Below are positions 61,601 through 64,000 of a stretch of DNA of 64,000 nucleotides, piece by piece; the stretch's first letter is position 1, and each line of letters begins with the position of its first letter. The translations under genes were made by a program, and so were the position numbers. Source of the stretch: Arenicola marina (lineage: Eukaryota; Annelida; Polychaeta; Arenicolidae); assembly GCA_964019135.1 (NCBI GenBank), contig OZ025249.1, positions 29,835,759 through 29,899,758 of the forward strand, read 5' to 3'. The notes beneath the pieces are model-generated. The model did no database searches. It saw nothing but the letters and a program-made list of their open reading frames with translations, and had not been told where the DNA came from.

Positions 61601-64000
61601 AGCACAACGCGCCTACCGTGTTGCTGGACGGCGAGCCGGAGGAGGAGGTGAATGGGGTGAGAGAGAGCGCAGAGAATAAAACCTGAACCACAGGGGAGGA
61701 GGGAATCATATCTCAGGTTATTGGGGACGAAGACATCATTGAAGTAGAGGATATGAGAAATCATGGCTCACTGGATGTCACTGAGAACGTAATCTTAAAG
61801 CAGTATGTCTATTAATTTAGCAGTAGTTATGTTGTTCTTTATATTAACGTTCGTGTGCAAATATAAGATGAACTTCTATGGTTTTGACAGAAGTCCAAGA
61901 AGTCAAAGAAAAAGAAGCATGAGAAGAAGGAACGACGACATAAAAAAGAGAAGCACAGACGGGAGAGAAAGCAGAGTGAATACATCGTGGCTGAAGGCAT
62001 CACGACACCCTCCAAGGAACAGCTTCCCCCCTCTCAGGCCGCCACACCGGCCGCCTACAAACTGCCGGTACGTGGCTAACCCACTCCACATTGTCCTCAC
62101 AACCTATTAGAGCAGCTCCCACCCTCCCAGGCCGCCACACCGGCCGCCTACAAACTGCCGGTACGTGGCTAACCCACTTCACATTGTCCTCACAACCTAT
62201 TAGAGCAGCTCCCACCCTCCCAGGCCGCCACACCGGCCGCCTACAAACTGCCGGTACGTGGCTAACCCACTCCACATTGTCCTCACAACCTATTAGAGCA
62301 GCTCCCACCCTCCCAGGCCGCCACACCGGCCGCCTACAAACTGCCGGTACGTGGCTAACCCACTTCACATTGTCCTCACAACCTATTAGAGCAGCTCCCA
62401 CCCCCCCAGGCCGCCACACCGGCCGCCTACAAACTGCCGGTACGTGGCTAACCCACTTCACATTGTCCTCACAACCTATTAGAGCAGCCCCCACCCTCCC
62501 AGGCCGCCACACCGGCCGCCTACAAACTGCCGGTACGTGGCTAACCCACTTCACATTGTCCTCACAATCTATTAGAGCAGCTCTCATCCTCCCAGGCCGC
62601 CAAACCGGCCGCCTACAAACTGCCGGTACGTGGCTAACCCACTTCACATTGTCCTCACAACCTATTAGAGCAGCCCCCGACCCTCCCAGGCCGCCACACC
62701 GGCCGAATACAAACTGCCGGTACGTGGCTAACCCACTCCACATTGTCCTCACAACCTATTAGAGCAGCTCCCACCCTCCCAGGCCGCCACACCGGCCGCC
62801 TACAAACTGCCGGTACGTTGCTAACCCACTTCTCATTGTCCTCACATCCTATTAGAGCAGCCCCCCCCCCTCCCAGGCTGTCACACCGGCCGCCTACAAA
62901 CTTCCGGTACGTGGCTAACCCACTTCTCATTGTCCTCACATCCTATTAGAGCAGCCCCCCCCCCCCTCCCAGGCTGTCACACCGGCCGCCTACAAACTTC
63001 CGGTACGTGGCTAACCCACTTCTCATTGTCCTCACATCCTATTAGAGCAGCCCCCCCCCCTCCCAGGCTGTCACACCGGCCGCCTACAAACTTCCGGTAC
63101 GTGGCTAACCCACTTCACATTGTCCTCACAACCTATTAGTGCAGCTCCCACCCTCCCAGGCCGCCACACCGGCCGCCTACAAACTGCCGGTACGTGGCTA
63201 ACCCACTCCACATTGTCCTCACAATCTATTAGAGCAGCTCCCACCCTCCCAGGCTGTCACACCGGCCGCCTACAAACTGCCGGTACGTGGCTAACCCACT
63301 TCACATTGTCCTCACAACCTATTAGAGCAGCTCTCATCCTCCCAGGCCGCCAAACCGGCCGCCTACAAACTGCCGGTACGTGGCTAACCCACTCCACATT
63401 GTCCTCACAATCTATTAGAGCAGCTCCCACCCTCCCAGGCTGTCACACCGGCCGCCTACAAACTGCCGGTACGTGGCTAACCCACTCCACATTGTCCTCA
63501 CAATCTATTAGAGCAGCTCCCACCCTCCCAGGCTGTCACACCGGCCGCCTACAAACTGCCGGTACGTGGCTAACCCACTTCACATTGTCCTCACAACCTA
63601 TTAGAGCAGCTCTCATCCTCCCAGGCCGCCAAACCGGCCGCCTACAAACTGCCGGTACGTGGCTAACCCACTCCACATTGTCCTCACAATCTATTAGAGC
63701 AGCTCCCACCCTCCCAGGCTGTCACACCGGCCGCCTACAAACTGCCGGTACGTGGCTAACCCACTTCACATTGTCCTCACAACCTATTAGAGCAGCTCTC
63801 ATCCTCCCAGGCCGCCAAACCGGCCGCCTACAAACTGCCGGTACGTGGCTAACCCACTTCACATTGTCCTCACAACCTATTAGAGCAGCTCCCACCCTCC
63901 CAGGCTGTCACACCGGCCGCCTACAAACTTCCGGTACGTGGCTAACCCACTTCACATTGTCCTCACAACCTATTAGAGCAGCTCCCCCCCCCCCCTCCCA
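34630..64000 (+). CDS. AP3D1: AP-3 complex subunit delta, 3' end beyond window
   Basis: Exons: 34630-34725, 36632-36727, 37024-37104, 37331-37411, 37637-37744, 38085-38214, 38552-38691, 38900-38973, 39155-39204, 40751-40800, 42775-42823, 43117-43262, 43905-44053, 44387-44513, 45195-45298, 45882-46113, 46584-46729, 47180-47275, 49113-49176, 49386-49454, 50609-50696, 51292-51467, 51780-51859, 52733-52916, 53328-53486, 54373-54408, 61486-61656, 61891-62067. They sum to 3159 nt, 1053 codons, with phases compatible. Residues about 1-619 are the adaptin N-terminal solenoid, very close to human (STNNWVLIKIIKLFGALTPL, HKDLILQCLDDKDESIRLR). Then come an acidic hinge and Lys-rich blocks typical of delta adaptin (DLEFWLTN matches human DLDFWLS). 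The ear domain is not in the window. AP-3 sorts cargo from endosomes to lysosomes and lysosome-related organelles; delta is a large subunit of its core. Confidence 0.96.
35415..36208. mobile_element. 794-bp TA-flanked MITE in AP3D1 intron 1
   Basis: The ends TAATTTCTGGGGCATAAGTC (left) and its near complement ending CCAGAAATTACGG (right) form imperfect inverted repeats of about 28 bp, bordered by TA on both sides. Internal variants of ATAAGT(T/C)(G/A)CACC recur. A TA target site suggests a Tc1/mariner-like origin. No transposase. Confidence 0.7.
39205..40750. other. AP3D1 intron 9
   Basis: AT-rich, no repeat family or gene recognised. It ends with the short exon 10 acceptor TTACTTACAG. Confidence 0.4.
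40801..42774. other. AP3D1 intron 10
   Basis: AT-rich with a (TA)n run at about 40842-40867. Small open frames here show no family resemblance and no splice logic. Nothing else seen. Confidence 0.4.
43313..43604. mobile_element. 292-bp Tc1/mariner-type MITE
   Basis: Ends CAGTGGAACTCCGCTATTAA and the complement of CAGTGGAACCCCGCTTTAAG are flanked by TA. The body is a run of GGTGGTCTCATTAGCGGGG-like repeats. I recall similar CAGTGGAACCCCGC repeats as common in invertebrate genomes. It lies in AP3D1 intron 12. Confidence 0.85.
44551..44910 (+). repeat. 40-bp minisatellite, exactly nine copies
   Basis: The unit TCATCAGAGCAAACATTGTG then CCAGAGCATCCCTAGCTCGG repeats nine times over 360 bp, with two substitutions visible in unit 2 only. 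The near identity implies very recent expansion or gene conversion. It begins 37 bp after AP3D1 exon 14. Confidence 0.95.
45400..45881 (+). repeat. 39-bp minisatellite ending in the AP3D1 exon 16 acceptor
   Basis: Five perfect 39-bp units (45649-45843), each TTATTGTGTACTATAACCAA then GGGCTCGGGCGATCACCAG, are preceded by about six decayed units of the type ATAACCATGG...TATCACCAG. The true acceptor segment (TGTACAACCACTGGGCTCTT then GATTATGGCAG) looks like one more diverged unit. Because 39 is divisible by 3, a repetitive open frame appears; it is not a gene. Confidence 0.85.
46140..46225 (+). repeat. G-rich simple repeat
   Basis: GGGGTGGGGGC-type repeats with a run of 11 G follow the AP3D1 exon 16 donor. 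The coding strand is G-rich here, so the RNA could form a quadruplex. Confidence 0.6.
47276..47385 (+). repeat. 12-bp CTCGTCCYCGCC minisatellite at AP3D1 exon 18 donor
   Basis: About eight units of CCTCGTCCCCGC/CCTCGTCCTCGC start within 6 bp of the GTGAGT donor of exon 18. Confidence 0.8.
47386..49112. other. AP3D1 intron 18 remainder
   Basis: No gene, RNA or element recognised in this 1.7-kb stretch; it has a G-rich patch near 48432-48460. Confidence 0.35.
49455..51291. other. AP3D1 introns 20 and 21 around exon 21
   Basis: Apart from exon 21 (50609-50696) I see no repeat, RNA gene or other coding segment. Confidence 0.35.
52202..52405 (+). repeat. 34-bp minisatellite, six copies
   Basis: Unit GCCAGACCACATTCTCACGT then TACATACTCCTGCA, six times, 85-95 percent alike by eye, in AP3D1 intron 23. 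It ends 31 bp before the transposed minisatellite. Confidence 0.9.
52437..52700. mobile_element. 264-bp transposed minisatellite element, copy 2
   Basis: Reverse-oriented homologue of 33809-34022. Ends AGGGCCCC/GGGGCCCT; CCCCT on both sides (52432-52436 and 52701-52705). The body has three 30-bp units with GTCGATTTTAAGAAAAGGTC and three 22-bp units with GTCGCTAAATCTTATGTCGC, where copy 1 has one of the latter. It lies 32 bp before the AP3D1 exon 24 acceptor. Confidence 0.75.
53487..54372. other. AP3D1 intron 25
   Basis: No repeat family or gene seen; loosely recurring phrases (AAGTGAGACTTT..., TCAAGCTAGA) at 53890-54130 hint at a very decayed repeat. Confidence 0.35.
54373..54408 (+). CDS. 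AP3D1: AP3D1 36-nt micro-exon 26
   Basis: After CTTTCAG there are 12 codons (GGPPSADTEDMT) and a GTATGT donor; phase 0 on both sides. Its position between the exon ending PKANK and the exon starting AADLEFW fits the hinge. It could be skipped without a frame change. It immediately precedes the 5.7-kb polypyrimidine array. Confidence 0.7.
54440..60190 (+). repeat. 5.7-kb polypyrimidine minisatellite array in AP3D1 intron 26
   Basis: About 250 units, mostly the 23-bp CCCATTCCCCTCCCTTCCCT+TCT, mixed with related 22-26-bp modules (CACCCTCTACCCTCCCTTCC..., CACTCCTCCCCTCCCTTCCC...). Modules recur in blocks, giving higher-order repeats; the last ~250 bp is more degenerate. The coding strand is nearly purine-free apart from one A per unit. 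The opposite strand reads GGGAAGGGAGGGGAATGGG, a canonical G-quadruplex motif. The array begins about 32 bp after exon 26's donor. Confidence 0.97.
60385..60502 (+). repeat. CCCACTTACCCGTCT minisatellite
   Basis: About seven imperfect units of 14-17 bp such as CTCACTTACCTGTCCCC and CACTTACCCGTCT. It lies in the same intron as the giant array, about 200 bp after it. Confidence 0.75.
60503..61485. other. end of AP3D1 intron 26
   Basis: No gene seen. The exon 27 acceptor is preceded by a pure C run of about 18 bp (61461-61478) then GCGACAG. Confidence 0.45.
61891..62067 (+). CDS. AP3D1: AP3D1 exon 28, parent of the 93-bp array
   Basis: It starts KSKKSKKKKHEKKERRHKK, then SEYIVAEGITTPSKEQLPPS and QAATPAAYKLP, followed by GTACGT. 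The Lys-rich opening is typical of the delta hinge. The last 48-50 nt plus the donor are copied in every unit of the downstream tandem array, so this is the probable seed copy. Confidence 0.85.
62068..64000 (+). repeat. 93-bp exon-plus-splice-site tandem array in AP3D1, continues past window
   Basis: About 20 full units and one cut by the window end. Each unit: GTACGTGGCTAACCCACTTC, then ACATTGTCCTCACAACCTAT, TAGAGCAGCTCCCACCCTCC, CAG, then the 30-nt segment coding AATPAAYKLP. Unit types: A (GCCGCCACA), B (CTCTCATCC...GCCGCCAAA, giving AAKP), C (GCTGTCACA, giving AVTP) and D (poly-C tract, CTTCCG). From 63175 on, C and B alternate, a 186-bp higher-order repeat. All indels are confined to the C tract. 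Confidence 0.97.

Noticed and set aside
62000-63139. Repetitive frames on both strands of the 93-bp array (for example AAPTLPGRHTGRLQTAGTWL)
   Set aside because: 93 is divisible by 3, so wrong frames stay open. The meaningful frame is that of AP3D1 exon 28 (AATPAAYKLP).

Overview
This is a window of nuclear DNA from an animal, most likely a marine invertebrate. Every recognisable gene is split by GT-AG introns and encodes a conserved animal protein. The introns are loaded with TA-flanked and long-inverted-repeat MITEs, a tRNA-headed SINE and many minisatellites. I cannot name the phylum. I see no bacterial or viral gene and no LTR element.

Layout: (1) about 1142-8328, + strand: SPATA1-like gene, whose 5' coding exon(s) were not found and probably lie before the window. 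(2) 10314-22326, + strand: complete DNA ligase IV (LIG4), 18 exons, 912 codons, essentially human length (911). (3) 32869-24360, - strand: complete COG2, a Golgi tethering-complex subunit, made of a 75-nt first exon and one 2.19-kb exon, separated by a 6.2-kb intron full of transposon relics. (4) 34630 to beyond 64000, + strand: AP-3 adaptor delta subunit (AP3D1), 28 exons and 1053 codons in the window; the C-terminal ear domain must lie downstream. LIG4 and COG2 are convergent. COG2 and AP3D1 are divergent, with 1.76 kb between their start codons. COG2 and AP3D1 both serve vesicle traffic, LIG4 does non-homologous end joining, and SPATA1 relatives are linked to spermatogenesis and ciliary transport. 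There is no operon logic.

The most unusual feature is the tandem repeats. Several independent minisatellites start at, and incorporate, an exon edge: LIG4 exon 9 5' splice site (16431-17150), LIG4 exon 12 5' splice site (18765-19310), the LIG4 stop-codon region (22280-23290), the AP3D1 exon 16 3' splice site (45400-45881) and, most strikingly, AP3D1 exon 28 (62068 to the window end). In the last, each 93-bp unit carries a polypyrimidine tract, an AG, a 30-nt in-frame mini-exon and a GTACGT donor, about 20 times. A second standout is a 5.7-kb polypyrimidine array (54440-60190) in one AP3D1 intron; almost every 23-bp unit is a G-quadruplex motif on the opposite strand. A third is a mobile element (33809-34022 and 52437-52700, opposite orientations) whose whole body is minisatellite, but which has AGGGCCCC terminal inverted repeats and target-site duplications.

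Exon boundaries were derived by hand from splice consensus, reading frame and remembered human protein sequence. The perfect codon totals (LIG4 2739 nt, AP3D1 3159 nt) support them.
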